A stretch of 64,000 bases of DNA from Cobetia amphilecti (GTDB lineage: Bacteria > Pseudomonadota > Gammaproteobacteria > Pseudomonadales > Halomonadaceae). Shown here piece by piece: positions 35,936 to 44,498 of this stretch (positions are counted from its first letter, which is position 1; each line of letters begins with the position of its first letter). The stretch is taken from NCBI RefSeq assembly GCF_020217465.1, contig NZ_CP084115.1, positions 1,612,001 to 1,676,000 of the forward strand. Direction: 5' to 3'. The notes under the pieces were generated by a model. It worked only from the letters and a program-made list of their open reading frames with translations. It did not search any database and was not told the origin of the DNA. The translations under genes and the position numbers were made by a program.

Positions 35936-37171
35936 TTACGCCTCCGGCTTGCGCTTCCAGTCGGTGCTGGACTGTTCCTTCACGTCATAGGGACGCGGGT
36001 CCATGCTCAGGTGAAGGGCCCGGCCGGTGTAAGGTGAATTGGCCTTGACCACGTCCATGTTCAGCTCGACCCCCAGGCCCGGCTTGGCGGAGGGGATGAT
36101 GTAGCCATCACGCCACTCGATCTTCTCCTTGAGCACATCGGCGTGGAAGCCATCCCAGGTGCCGATGCTTTCCTGAATCAGGAAGTTGGGCGTGGCGGTC
36201 GCCAGCTGGATACTGGCCGCGGCGCCGACAGGGCCATTGTAGAGATGCGGGGCGATCTGGGCGTAATAGGTTTCTGCCAGCGCTGCAATCTTCTTGCCTT
36301 CCAGAATGCCGCCGACGCGTCCCAGGTTCATCTGCAGGATGGAGGCCGCGTTGTTCTTGAGCACATCGTGGAATTCGTACTTGGTGGTCAGGCGCTCGCC
36401 GGTCGCGACCGGAATGGAGGTGTGGTCTGCCACACGCGCCATGGCCTCGCTCTGTCCCGGCGGTATCGGCTCTTCCAGCCACAGCGGGTCATAGGGCTCG
36501 AGATACTTGGCGAGACGAATGGCAGACGCCGGTGTCATCTGGCCGTGGGTGCCGAACAACAGATCACAGCTGTTGCCGACCGCTTCGCGGATGCGGCGGC
36601 AGAAGGTGGCGCTCTTGTCCATGCCTTCCAGAGACAGCATCTGGCCGGAGTAGGCGGTGTAGGGGCCGGCCGGGTCGAACTTCAGCGCGGTGAAGCCCTT
36701 CTCGCGGTTTTCCAGTGCGCATTCGACAGCCAGCTCGACGTTGTCATAGTCGTAGTTGCCGCGTGCATCCTTGGGGTACAAGTAGGTGTAGGAGCGCAGC
36801 TTGTCGTGGACCTTGCCACCGATCAGCTCATACACCGGCAGACCGGCCGCCTTGCCGACGATGTCCCAGCAGGCCATCTCGAGACCGCTGAGCACACCCA
36901 TCATGGTGAGGTCAGGGCGTTGGGTGAAGCCACTGGAGAAGGCTTCGCGGTACAGACGTTCAATATGATGCGGGTTCTTGCCTTCCAGATAACGCGAGAA
37001 GACATCGGCGATCGCCTTGCTCATGACTTCCGGGTGGAAGGTGGCGGCATAGACTTCACCGACCCCTTCGATGCCGCAAGCGGTACGCAGCTGAACGAAG
37101 ATCCAGTACATGCCGCCGACGTGGGGCGGCGGAGTGGCGACGATGTGTGTCTCGCAACTGACAACTTTCAT
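35936..37171 (-). CDS. Mandelate racemase/muconate lactonizing (enolase superfamily) protein
   Basis: 411 residues from the ATG at 37171; the frame extends to 37195. The N-terminal capping domain is followed by a TIM barrel with F-T-A-L-K-F-D near 165. The usual third-strand ligand Asp is replaced: the strand reads L-L-F-G-T-H-G-Q. Ligand glutamates in P-L-W-L-E-E-P and V-A-T-G-E-R are present. The Asp of the His-Asp dyad appears as Asn in L-Q-M-N-L-G-R-V-G-G, while the His is kept in I-A-P-H-L-Y-N-G-P. The chemistry is probably sugar-acid dehydration or a cycloisomerisation, but these substitutions make a straight DgoD-like call unsafe. It lies between aldA-like and GMC genes, 173 bp after the former. 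Confidence 0.75.
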   Translation of the reverse strand: MKVVSCETHIVATPPPHVGGMYWIFVQLRTACGIEGVGEVYAATFHPEVMSKAIADVFSRYLEGKNPHHIERLYREAFSSGFTQRPDLTMMGVLSGLEMACWDIVGKAAGLPVYELIGGKVHDKLRSYTYLYPKDARGNYDYDNVELAVECALENREKGFTALKFDPAGPYTAYSGQMLSLEGMDKSATFCRRIREAVGNSCDLLFGTHGQMTPASAIRLAKYLEPYDPLWLEEPIPPGQSEAMARVADHTSIPVATGERLTTKYEFHDVLKNNAASILQMNLGRVGGILEGKKIAALAETYYAQIAPHLYNGPVGAAASIQLATATPNFLIQESIGTWDGFHADVLKEKIEWRDGYIIPSAKPGLGVELNMDVVKANSPYTGRALHLSMDPRPYDVKEQSSTDWKRKPEA

Positions 37172-37344
37172 GGTGGCAGGCCTTTCAGTGGTCACTGGCT
37201 AGCAGGAGATTGTGGATGCGCACTGCCTGGCATGCCGTCATTCGACGCCAACAGCGCGCTTCCGGAAAGAAATGGGGTAGGGCGTCAGCGCCTCCGGGGG
37301 AGAGGGTTCCCCGAAGGCGTGACAGGTAAGACGGAATGGCGTGA

Positions 37345-38769
37345 TCAGTAGTTCATCACGACCAGACGGGTCTGGGTGTAGTCGAGCATGCCGTGCTTGC
37401 CATCATCACCGCCCAGGCCAGAGCGCTTCCAGCCGGCGTGGTAGCCCTGGTAGGGGTCCGCCGGGGTGCGGTTGATGTAGAGCTCGCCGGCTTCGATGTT
37501 GTTGGCGACCTTCATGGCGGTGCGATAGTTCTCGGTGAAGACCACGGAGGCCAGACCGAACTGGTGGTCATTGGCCAGTGCCAGCGCTTCATCCACATCG
37601 CTGTAGGTCAGCACCGGCAGTACCGGGCCGAAGATCTCTTCCTGCACGATCTCCATGTCCTGACGGCAACCGGTCAGCAAGGTCGGCGGGTAGAAGTGAC
37701 CCTTGCCCTCGGGGATATAGCCGCCGATTTCCAGAGTGGCGCCGTCATCGATGGCGCGTTCCACCATCTGATGGATGTTGAGACGCGAATTCTCGTTGAT
37801 CAGCGGCCCCATCAGGCTGGCATCTTCCAGACGGTTGCCGAACTTGACGCCTTCCATCTGCTGCTTCAGCTGGGCGACGAAATCGTCATAGACGGATTCG
37901 TGCACATATACACGCTCGATGGCGGTACACAGCTGGCCACAGTTGGTGAGGGTAGAGGCCGCGATCTGTGCCGCTGCCTTGGCCAGGTCGGCATCCGGCT
38001 CGACGATGGCCGGTGACTTGCCGCCCAGTTCCAGTGAAGACTTGGCGATGTTGACCTGGGAATATTCCAGCACCTTGCGACCGGCGCCGACGCTGCCGGT
38101 CAGGGTGATCATGCCCACCTTGGGGTGAGTGCAGACGGCTTCTGCGGTGCCGTGGTCCATCGCCAGGATGTTGACGATGCCTGCCGGAATGCCGGCATCC
38201 TGAATCGCCTTGGCGATCTCGAAGGCGGAGGTCGGGGTGTTGTTGCTCGGACGCACGACCACGGCGTTGCCGGTGATCAGCGCCGGGGCGATCTTGCGCA
38301 GCAGGGTGAACACCGGGTAGTTGAACGGAATCAGGCAGGCCACGACGCCGATGGGCTCACGCTGCAGCAGCAGGCTTTCATTGGGAGTGTCGCTGGGGAC
38401 GATCTCGCCCTCGATACGACGTGCCCACTCGGCGTGGTAGCGCGTGATGTCGGCGGCGTAGATGGCTTCATTGGTGGCGTCTTCCAGGCTCTTGCCGGAC
38501 TCATCTGCCAATGCCTGGCCGATGGCATCCTTGCGCGCCATCAGCGCCTCGGCAAGCTTGTGCATGTAGCCGGCACGCTCGGTGCTGGTCTTGGCACGCC
38601 AGTCCTTCTGCGCCTTGGCCGCAATGCTCACCGCTTCAAGCGCTTCGTCAGTGGTTGCTGCCTGCACCTGACCTACCAGTGCTTCGGTGGCCGGGTTGTA
38701 GACCGAAATCATCTCGCCCTGGGATGAGGCGACGAATTCGTTGTTGATGAAGTTCTTGTCAGTGCGCAT
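37345..38769 (-). CDS. Aldehyde dehydrogenase, AldA-like (lactaldehyde/glycolaldehyde type)
   Basis: 474 residues with AGGAGGAG just before the ATG. Order of motifs: F-I-N-N-E-F-V near the start, A-E-W-A-R-R-I-E-G-E-I near 113, I-P-F-N-Y-P-V-F near 150, E-L-G-G-K-S-P near 247, nucleophile Cys in N-C-G-Q-L-C-T-A, E-I-F-G-P-V-L-P-V near 375 and the ending H-A-G-W-K-R-S-G-L-G-G-D-D-G-K-H-G. The end and the A-E-W-A-R-R segment closely follow Escherichia coli AldA, which oxidises L-lactaldehyde and glycolaldehyde to the acids. It is the first gene of the minus-strand group with the enolase-type protein and the GMC oxidoreductase. Together they suggest breakdown of a sugar acid or diol. Confidence 0.85.
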   Translation of the reverse strand: MRTDKNFINNEFVASSQGEMISVYNPATEALVGQVQAATTDEALEAVSIAAKAQKDWRAKTSTERAGYMHKLAEALMARKDAIGQALADESGKSLEDATNEAIYAADITRYHAEWARRIEGEIVPSDTPNESLLLQREPIGVVACLIPFNYPVFTLLRKIAPALITGNAVVVRPSNNTPTSAFEIAKAIQDAGIPAGIVNILAMDHGTAEAVCTHPKVGMITLTGSVGAGRKVLEYSQVNIAKSSLELGGKSPAIVEPDADLAKAAAQIAASTLTNCGQLCTAIERVYVHESVYDDFVAQLKQQMEGVKFGNRLEDASLMGPLINENSRLNIHQMVERAIDDGATLEIGGYIPEGKGHFYPPTLLTGCRQDMEIVQEEIFGPVLPVLTYSDVDEALALANDHQFGLASVVFTENYRTAMKVANNIEAGELYINRTPADPYQGYHAGWKRSGLGGDDGKHGMLDYTQTRLVVMNY

Positions 38770-39197
38770 GCATCACTCCTCCTGAATTTGGCCTACAGGC
38801 TATGAAGTGACGCCAAAGGTGTCAAACTGTTTTTCACATGTAGAAATAGATTTCCGTATATGGAATTTTTTCAGGAGTTATGGTTGGGAGAGTACTGCTG
38901 GTGGGAATGGCGTGAAGGTGATTTCGTACGCCATTGCCTACCCATGGCCATCAGTCTGGAAACAGGGAAATCAGCGTCCTGTCAGTGCGTTCAGCAACAA
39001 CTGGTCATCCTTGTTGCCGGGTACTCCAGCGTTTCCGCGTTCAAGGTTTCATTGAAAGTCTTTCTCCGCGCCGCGGGTTTTTCAGCCACGCAGCGAAAGA
39101 TAGTGTCAGTCACTTCCCGAGACAGACCTGCTGCCACGTGACGCAACAGCTCTTGCCGTTGGGCCGATGACAACCACTGACTAAAAGGGGCATCTCC
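38770..39197. other. 428-bp intergenic region
   Basis: The left end must contain the promoter of the aldA-like operon (minus strand; an AT-rich segment around 38820-38870 is the best candidate). The right end leads to the small monooxygenase-like gene. Open frames here are weak and show no protein features. Confidence 0.45.
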
Positions 39198-39407
39198 ATG
39201 CTCACCTTGATCGTGAAATTTGACGTCAAGCCCGAACAACTCGCTACCTTCAAGCAGGCCTTGGCTGACAACAAGCTGGGCTCAGCGGCTGAACCGGGGA
39301 TGCTGGAAATGCGTTTCTTCGCGGCCAAGGATTCTCCCACCGCCATCCACGCCTGTGAGCTCAACCAGGCGGCTGTCATGAAATCCTGCAGCGTCAGCGG
39401 CACATAA
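39198..39407 (+). CDS. Truncated ABM-type (YgiN-like) quinol monooxygenase
   Basis: 69 residues beginning MLTLIVKFDVKPEQ, then F-K-Q-A-L-A-D-N-K, E-P-G-M-L-E-M-R-F-F and D-S-P-T. This is the opening of antibiotic-biosynthesis monooxygenase (ABM) proteins, normally about 95-100 residues and dimeric. The second half departs from the family: after A-I-H-A-C-E-L-N-Q-A-A-V the reading frame ends in M-K-S-C-S-V-S-G-T, so the last strand and helix are missing. The neighbouring frames do not restore it, so a deletion with a novel end is more likely than a simple frameshift. GGGG lies seven bases before the ATG. It is probably a decaying gene or a short variant. Confidence 0.55.
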   Translation: MLTLIVKFDVKPEQLATFKQALADNKLGSAAEPGMLEMRFFAAKDSPTAIHACELNQAAVMKSCSVSGT

Positions 39408-39569
39408 GCTGGCAGGCCAGTGCGAGTCACGCGAATGTGATAGTTTCTGGAGCATCCAGCCGTTTGTCGGCGCAGAGTCCCGGGCATTTTCTTCGCCGGC
39501 GGGGCAAGCGGCGCCATGTTATTACCCGGTAGTGGCAACCCTCTTCATCTTTGGTCAGGACTCCTCGTC

Positions 39570-40283
39570 ATGAGTGATGCGTATTACCTCCACCTTACCG
39601 ATCGCCTGCGCGAACAGCTGAAGGATCCTGATGCCTTTGAAGAGGGGCGTTTGCCTTCTGAACGAGTGCTGGCCGAGCGCTTCGATACCACGCGCGTGAC
39701 GTTGCGTCAGGCGTTGGGGCAGCTGGAGGGAGAAGGGCGCATTCATCGCAGCAATCGCCGTGGGTGGTTCGTGTCGCCGCCACGGCTGGATTACGACCCC
39801 ACGCGTGACTCCGGCTTCAATGACTATGTGACGGCGCAGGGGCGGCGGCCACGCACGGAAGTGCTGCTGACCGATGTTCAGGCCTACCCACCGGCTGCGC
39901 AAGCGCTTGGCCTGGCCGCCCAGACACCGCTCTATCATATTCGCCGCCGGCGTTTCGTGGATGAGCGCGCAGTGCTCAGCGAGTCGATGTGGGTGGTGCC
40001 GGAGCGCGCCCCGGGACTGCTCGAGGAGGGCCAGTTCGGGGTGTCACTGTGGGCGGAGCTGCGCGGGCGCTACGGCCTGACGCTGGCCCATCGTGAGCTG
40101 CGCTTCTATTCCGAGTCGCTGGGGGAGCAGGCCGCCCGGGAGCTGGGGGTCGCCATGGGCAGCCCCGGTCTGACCGTGCGTCGCGCTACCTTCGATGAGC
40201 AGCATCGTCCCATCGGCTATGACGAAGAGCGCTGGCTGCACAATGCGCTGTGCATCACCGTCACGCTCAAGAACAAGCCCTGA
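39570..40283 (+). CDS. phnR: GntR/UTRA regulator of phosphonate use
   Basis: 237 residues from the ATG at 39570 (GGTCAGGACTCCTCGTC before it). The N-terminal GntR winged helix has L-P-S-E-R-V-L-A-E-R-F-D-T-T-R-V-T-L-R-Q-A-L and G-R-I-H-R-S-N-R-R-G-W-F-V. The C-terminal UTRA ligand domain runs from about residue 85 (P-R-T-E-V-L-L-T-D-V, Y-H-I-R-R-R-R-F-V-D). It directly precedes the aminoethylphosphonate importer and phnWX on the same strand, and identical palindromes stand before both. It probably represses or activates them in response to 2-aminoethylphosphonate or phosphonoacetaldehyde. Confidence 0.82.
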   Translation: MSDAYYLHLTDRLREQLKDPDAFEEGRLPSERVLAERFDTTRVTLRQALGQLEGEGRIHRSNRRGWFVSPPRLDYDPTRDSGFNDYVTAQGRRPRTEVLLTDVQAYPPAAQALGLAAQTPLYHIRRRRFVDERAVLSESMWVVPERAPGLLEEGQFGVSLWAELRGRYGLTLAHRELRFYSESLGEQAARELGVAMGSPGLTVRRATFDEQHRPIGYDEERWLHNALCITVTLKNKP

Positions 40284-40376
40284 GCCCGCGCTGCAGGGAC
40301 GCTATATGAGGTAACACTGTTTCACCGGGACTTCAACTGACTGTCACGGGGGTGTCATTCGGCCCGCCCATACTCT

Positions 40377-40388
40377 TGGTATATACCA
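40377..40388. promoter_or_regulatory. Perfect palindrome, probable PhnR operator 1
   Basis: TGGTATATACCA, a 12-bp perfect inverted repeat, lies 41 bp before the start of the importer binding-protein gene. The same 12 bases recur at 44487-44498. GntR proteins with UTRA domains bind short palindromes of this kind. Confidence 0.75.
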
Positions 40389-40428
40389 GATGGCGAGAGC
40401 CATTCATTCCAAGCGTTGGAGAGTCCCG

Positions 40429-41475
40429 ATGTCCTTCTTGACCCGTTCCTTCCTCACCCGTTCCTTGCTGGCCAGTGCCGTTGGTCTGGTCGTTTCCCTC
40501 AATGCCCAGGCGGCCACCGAGCTCACTGTCTATACCGCGGTGGAGTCCGATGATCTGCAGAAATATGCCGAACGCTTCCAGCAGGCGCACCCGGATATCG
40601 ACATCAAATGGGTACGCGACTCCACGGGCGTGATCACCGCACGATTGCTTGCCGAGAAGGACAACCCGCAGGCGGATGTGGTGTGGGGCCTGGCCGCGAC
40701 CAGCCTGCTGGTGCTCGAGAAGGAAGGCATGCTGTCGCGTTATGCCCCCAAGGGAGTCGAGGCGCTGGATAGCAAGTTCGTCGACCCCGCCTACCGTGAT
40801 GGCCAGGACCCGTCCTGGGTCGGGATGGACGCCTGGGTCGCCTCGCTCTGCTACAACACCGTCGAAGGTGAGCGACTGGGAGTGCCCAGGCCGACGTCCT
40901 GGGAAGACCTCACGCGTCCCGAGTTCAAGGGCCACGTGATCATGCCCAACCCGAGTTCTTCCGGTACCGGCTATCTGGATGTCGCCAGCTGGTTGCAGCT
41001 GTGGGGTGACGAGGGCGGCTGGGAGTACATGGACCGCCTGCACGACAACATTGCCCGCTACACCCACTCAGGCTCCGCGCCCTGCAACCTGGCCGGTTCC
41101 GGCGAGGCCGTGGTCGGTGTGTCCTTCGCCTTCCGAGGCGCGCGCCTCAAGGCACAGGGCGCACCGGTGGACCTGGTCTTCCCCGAGGAAGGGCTGGGCT
41201 GGGACATGGAAGCCGCGGCGATCATGAAGGGCACCGACAAGCGTGAGGCGGCGCAGACACTGATGGATTGGGCAGTCTCCAAGCCGGCCAATGAACTCTA
41301 CAACGAAGGCTATGCGGTCGTGGCCTATCCAGGGGTGGCCAAGCCGATCGAGCATTATCCGGCCAATATCACCGAGATGATGATCGAGGCTGACTTTGCC
41401 AAGGCGGCCAACCAGCGGGATGCAGTGCTCGCCGAATGGCAGCGCCGTTACGACGGCAAGTCCGACAGTCAGTAA
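40429..41475 (+). CDS. phnS: 2-aminoethylphosphonate ABC transporter, binding protein
   Basis: 348 residues, start at the ATG after GTTGGAGAGTCCCG. The signal peptide is MSFLTRSFLTRSLLASAVGL followed by S-L-N-A-Q-A, cleaved before A-T-E-L. The mature protein is an iron/phosphonate-type (family 1) binding protein: L-T-V-Y-T-A-V-E-S-D-D-L near 30, A-D-V-V-W-G-L-A near 84, G-M-D-A-W-V-A-S-L-C-Y-N near 130 and S-S-S-G-T-G-Y near 177. It resembles the PhnS2 (TIGR03261-type) proteins encoded with phnW and phnX. It is the first gene of the importer operon, behind the palindrome, and followed by an intercistronic hairpin. Confidence 0.87.
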   Translation: MSFLTRSFLTRSLLASAVGLVVSLNAQAATELTVYTAVESDDLQKYAERFQQAHPDIDIKWVRDSTGVITARLLAEKDNPQADVVWGLAATSLLVLEKEGMLSRYAPKGVEALDSKFVDPAYRDGQDPSWVGMDAWVASLCYNTVEGERLGVPRPTSWEDLTRPEFKGHVIMPNPSSSGTGYLDVASWLQLWGDEGGWEYMDRLHDNIARYTHSGSAPCNLAGSGEAVVGVSFAFRGARLKAQGAPVDLVFPEEGLGWDMEAAAIMKGTDKREAAQTLMDWAVSKPANELYNEGYAVVAYPGVAKPIEHYPANITEMMIEADFAKAANQRDAVLAEWQRRYDGKSDSQ

Positions 41476-41501
41476 GTCACGCCCAGCCACCTTCGTCATT
41501 G

Positions 41502-41522
41502 CCCCGGCGCCTTGCGCCGGGG
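41502..41522 (+). terminator. Intercistronic GC hairpin after phnS
   Basis: CCCCGGCGC and GCGCCGGGG form a perfect 9-bp stem on a three-base loop, between phnS and phnT and 15 bp before the phnT start. There is no T run, so it is probably a differential-expression or mRNA-stability element. Confidence 0.65.
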
Positions 41523-41537
41523 TCGGGAGTTTCTCGC

Positions 41538-42761
41538 ATGTCTCTTGTGACCGCACCCCCGCGTCATCACGCCTCGCGCCAAGCGCCGCCAGCGACTGCC
41601 GGCGCCTCGCCTCGCGCGGTCTCCGGCCCTGCAGCCCGGGCGCCTGCGCGTGACGCAGCGCCTCAGGCACTCACCACGCGTTCTGCGTCGTCAGACAGCA
41701 TTCACCTCAAGATCAGCGGCCTCACCAAGCGCTATGGCCAGTTCACGGCCCTGAGCGAGATCGACCTCGCGATCCGCGAAGGCGAGTTCGTGTGCTTCCT
41801 CGGCCCCTCCGGCTGTGGCAAGACCACCTTGCTGCGCGCCATCGCCGGGCTTGCGCCGCAGAGCGAAGGCACCATCCACCAGCGCGGCCAGGACATCTCA
41901 CGGCTGCCGCCGCAGGCGCGCGACTTCGGCATCGTCTTCCAGTCCTATGCGCTGTTCCCCAATCTCACCGTGTTCGACAACGTGGCCTATGGGCTGCGCA
42001 ATCGGCGCGATGCGCGTGACGCGATGCGCCGCCGCGTGACGGAGCTGCTCACCCTGGTGGACCTGGCCGGCAGTGAAGGCAAGTATCCGGCGGCCCTGTC
42101 CGGGGGCCAGCAGCAACGCGTGGCACTGGCGCGGGCGCTGGCGACCGAGCCGGGGCTGCTGTTGCTCGATGAGCCACTGTCGGCATTGGATGCGCGCGTA
42201 CGCCTGCATCTGCGCAGTCAGATCAAGGCGCTGCAGGCACGGCTGGGCGTCACCACCATCATGGTGACCCACGACCAGGAAGAGGCCCTGGCCATGGCGG
42301 ACCGCATCGTGGTGATGAACCATGGTGTGATCGAGCAGATCGGCACTCCCGCCGAGATCTACCGTCAGCCGGCGAGCGCCTTCGTGGCCGAATTCATCGG
42401 CAGCATGAACTTCCTGCAATGCTGTCCCGAAAACGCCAGTACTTTGCGTCTGGGCCAGCAGCGTCTGGAATGCGCGGCGCATGATCTTGAGGGGCTGGAT
42501 CAGGCGCGTCTGGCCATTCGCCCGGAAGCCGTCTCGCTGTGCGCAGTGGGTGAGGGGCTGTCGGCGCAGGTGGAGCACGTCGAGTTTCTCGGCGCCTTCC
42601 TGCGTATCACTCTGACGCTTGAGGGCTGTGGGCAGACACTGTCGGCGGATGTGGCGCTCAAGGACAGCGAGTCACTGGGCGTGCGGGTCGGTGCCCGGGT
42701 GGGGGTGCGTCTGCCCTCCGAGGCGATCCGCCTGTATCCGCTGGTGGAGGCGCAGGCATGA
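41538..42761 (+). CDS. phnT: 2-aminoethylphosphonate ABC transporter, ATP-binding protein
   Basis: 407 residues with a canonical MalK-like layout after an unusual 55-residue Ala/Pro/Arg-rich leader. The cassette has Walker A G-P-S-G-C-G-K-T-T near 92, Q-loop F-Q-S-Y-A-L-F-P, signature L-S-G-G-Q-Q-Q-R near 187, Walker B L-L-L-D-E-P-L-S-A-L-D-A and switch T-H-D-Q-E-E-A. A TOBE-like regulatory end (I-R-P-E-A-V) follows. GGGAG lies before the chosen ATG; a start nearer the cassette is possible because the leader is low complexity. The stop overlaps the permease start as ATGA. It powers phosphonate import. Confidence 0.86.
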   Translation: MSLVTAPPRHHASRQAPPATAGASPRAVSGPAARAPARDAAPQALTTRSASSDSIHLKISGLTKRYGQFTALSEIDLAIREGEFVCFLGPSGCGKTTLLRAIAGLAPQSEGTIHQRGQDISRLPPQARDFGIVFQSYALFPNLTVFDNVAYGLRNRRDARDAMRRRVTELLTLVDLAGSEGKYPAALSGGQQQRVALARALATEPGLLLLDEPLSALDARVRLHLRSQIKALQARLGVTTIMVTHDQEEALAMADRIVVMNHGVIEQIGTPAEIYRQPASAFVAEFIGSMNFLQCCPENASTLRLGQQRLECAAHDLEGLDQARLAIRPEAVSLCAVGEGLSAQVEHVEFLGAFLRITLTLEGCGQTLSADVALKDSESLGVRVGARVGVRLPSEAIRLYPLVEAQA

Positions 42762-44449
42762 TGGCGCGCGCATTGCCCTTGTCGGGTCGGCTATCAGGCG
42801 AGTCCGGCTTGCGTCTGTTGATGTTGCTGCTGGCCCTGGCGCTGCTGGTCATCGGGCTGCTGTTGCCGCTGGCCACCATGCTGATCAAGAGCGTGCAGGA
42901 CCGCAGTGGCGACTTCGTCGGCCTGGCCAACTTCGCGCGCTATGTGCAGACGCCGGCGCTGGTCGGCTCGATCATCAATTCCGTCAGCATCGCGCTGATC
43001 AGTACCCTGACGGTGGTGAGTCTGGCGTTCCTGTGCGCGTACGGCATCACCCGCACCTGCATGCCGGGCAAGCGCGTCTTCCGCATGCTGTCCATCCTGC
43101 CGCTACTGGCTCCGTCACTGCTGCCAGCCATCAGTCTGGTGTATCTGTTCGGCAATCAGGGCTGGTTCAAGGATGTGCTGCTGGGGGAGAGCATCTACGG
43201 CCCCATCGGCATCGTGATGGGCATGACCTTCTGGATCTTCCCGCATGCGCTGATGATCATGATGACGGCGCTCAGCAACAGCGATGCCCGTCTCTATGAA
43301 GCCGCGGACGCGCTGGGAACGCCCAAATGGCGCAGCTTTCTGACCATCACCTTGCCGGGCGCGCGCTACGGCATCATCTCCTGCGCCTTCGTGGCCTTCA
43401 CGCTGGCGATCACCGATTTCGGCGTGCCGAAGATCATCGGCGGGCAGTTCAGTGTGCTGGCCACCGATGTCTATCGTCAGGTGGTGGGGCAGCAGAACTT
43501 CCAGATGGGCGCGGTGGTCAGCGTCATCCTGCTGTTGCCGGCCTTGCTGTCCTTCGCGGTGGACCGCTGGATCCAGCGCCGTCAGGTCGCACAGCTCTCG
43601 GCGCGCGCCGTGCCCTGGCAGCCGACACCAAGCCCGCTGCGTGACTGGGTCTTCGCGCTGCTCTGCTATGGCGTGGCCGCCGCGATTCTGGCCGTGATCG
43701 GCACCGCCATCTATGCCTCGCTCGTACAGTTCTGGCCCTACAACCTGAGCTTGACCCTGGATCACTACGCCTTCAAGGCGCTGGCGGGCGGTGGCTGGGA
43801 CGCGTGGCTCAACTCGCTGACGCTGGCCTTCTGGGTCACCTTGATCGGCACGCTGGTCATCTTCTTCAACGCCTGGCTGACCGAGAAGAGTCAGGGCTAT
43901 CGCCCGCTGCGCCAGGGGCTGCACTTCATGGCGATGATGCCGATGGCCGTGCCGGGCATGGTGCTGGGTCTGTCCTACATCTTCTACTTCAACCAGGCCG
44001 ACAACCCGCTGAACTGGATCTACGGCACCTTCGCGATTCTGGTGCTCAACACCCTGGTGCATTTCTATACCGTCTGCCACCTGACCTCGGTGACTGCGCT
44101 CAAGCAGCTTGATCCGGAATTCGAGGCGGTCGGTGCCTCACTCAAGGTGCCGTTCTGGAAGACCTTCTGCCGCATCACCTTGCCGGTGTCTCTGCCGTCA
44201 GTGCTGGATATCTCGGCCTATCTGTTCATGAACGCGATGACGACCGTCTCGGCAGTGGTATTTCTCTACAACAGCGATACCCGACTGGCCTCCATCGCGG
44301 TGATGCATCTCGACGAAGCCGGGCACTTCGCCAGCGCGGCCGCCATGGCAGTGCTGATCTTCTTCACCTGTCTGGGCGTCAAGCTGCTGCATGCGGTGGT
44401 CAGTCATCTGCTGTTGACCCGTGCCCAACGCTGGCGACAGGCGACCTGA
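42758..44449 (+). CDS. phnU: 2-aminoethylphosphonate ABC transporter, two-domain permease
   Basis: 563 residues with about 12 membrane helices in two halves, each a BPD_transp_1 domain. The coupling-loop EAA motifs are [12 protein letters not shown] near 185 and [13 protein letters not shown] near 460. The first half covers about 20-270 and the second about 290-555. A single chain thus supplies both subunits, as in PhnU2-type (TIGR03262) systems. The start overlaps phnT by four bases (ATGA), so translation is coupled. An eight-T tract follows the stop at 44467-44474 with only a weak stem before it. Confidence 0.85.
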   Translation: MMARALPLSGRLSGESGLRLLMLLLALALLVIGLLLPLATMLIKSVQDRSGDFVGLANFARYVQTPALVGSIINSVSIALISTLTVVSLAFLCAYGITRTCMPGKRVFRMLSILPLLAPSLLPAISLVYLFGNQGWFKDVLLGESIYGPIGIVMGMTFWIFPHALMIMMTALSNSDARLYEAADALGTPKWRSFLTITLPGARYGIISCAFVAFTLAITDFGVPKIIGGQFSVLATDVYRQVVGQQNFQMGAVVSVILLLPALLSFAVDRWIQRRQVAQLSARAVPWQPTPSPLRDWVFALLCYGVAAAILAVIGTAIYASLVQFWPYNLSLTLDHYAFKALAGGGWDAWLNSLTLAFWVTLIGTLVIFFNAWLTEKSQGYRPLRQGLHFMAMMPMAVPGMVLGLSYIFYFNQADNPLNWIYGTFAILVLNTLVHFYTVCHLTSVTALKQLDPEFEAVGASLKVPFWKTFCRITLPVSLPSVLDISAYLFMNAMTTVSAVVFLYNSDTRLASIAVMHLDEAGHFASAAAMAVLIFFTCLGVKLLHAVVSHLLLTRAQRWRQAT

Positions 44450-44486
44450 TTACGCCGTTGGCCGTCTTTTTTTTGTGCAAATTAAC

Positions 44487-44498
44487 TGGTATATACCA
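44487..44498. promoter_or_regulatory. Perfect palindrome abutting the phnW start, probable PhnR operator 2
   Basis: TGGTATATACCA, identical to the site at 40377-40388, ends one base before the phnW ATG (44499). It takes the place where a ribosome-binding site should stand and no Shine-Dalgarno sequence can be seen there. Binding of the regulator would block the transcription start or leader. Confidence 0.75.

Noticed and set aside
36143-37351. 402-codon plus-strand frame opposite the enolase-superfamily gene
   Set aside because: Antisense shadow; the minus-strand protein has family motifs throughout, this one has none.
43115-44080. 321-codon minus-strand frame opposite the phosphonate permease
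   Set aside because: It is a hydrophilic mirror of a membrane protein frame and begins nowhere near a ribosome site.
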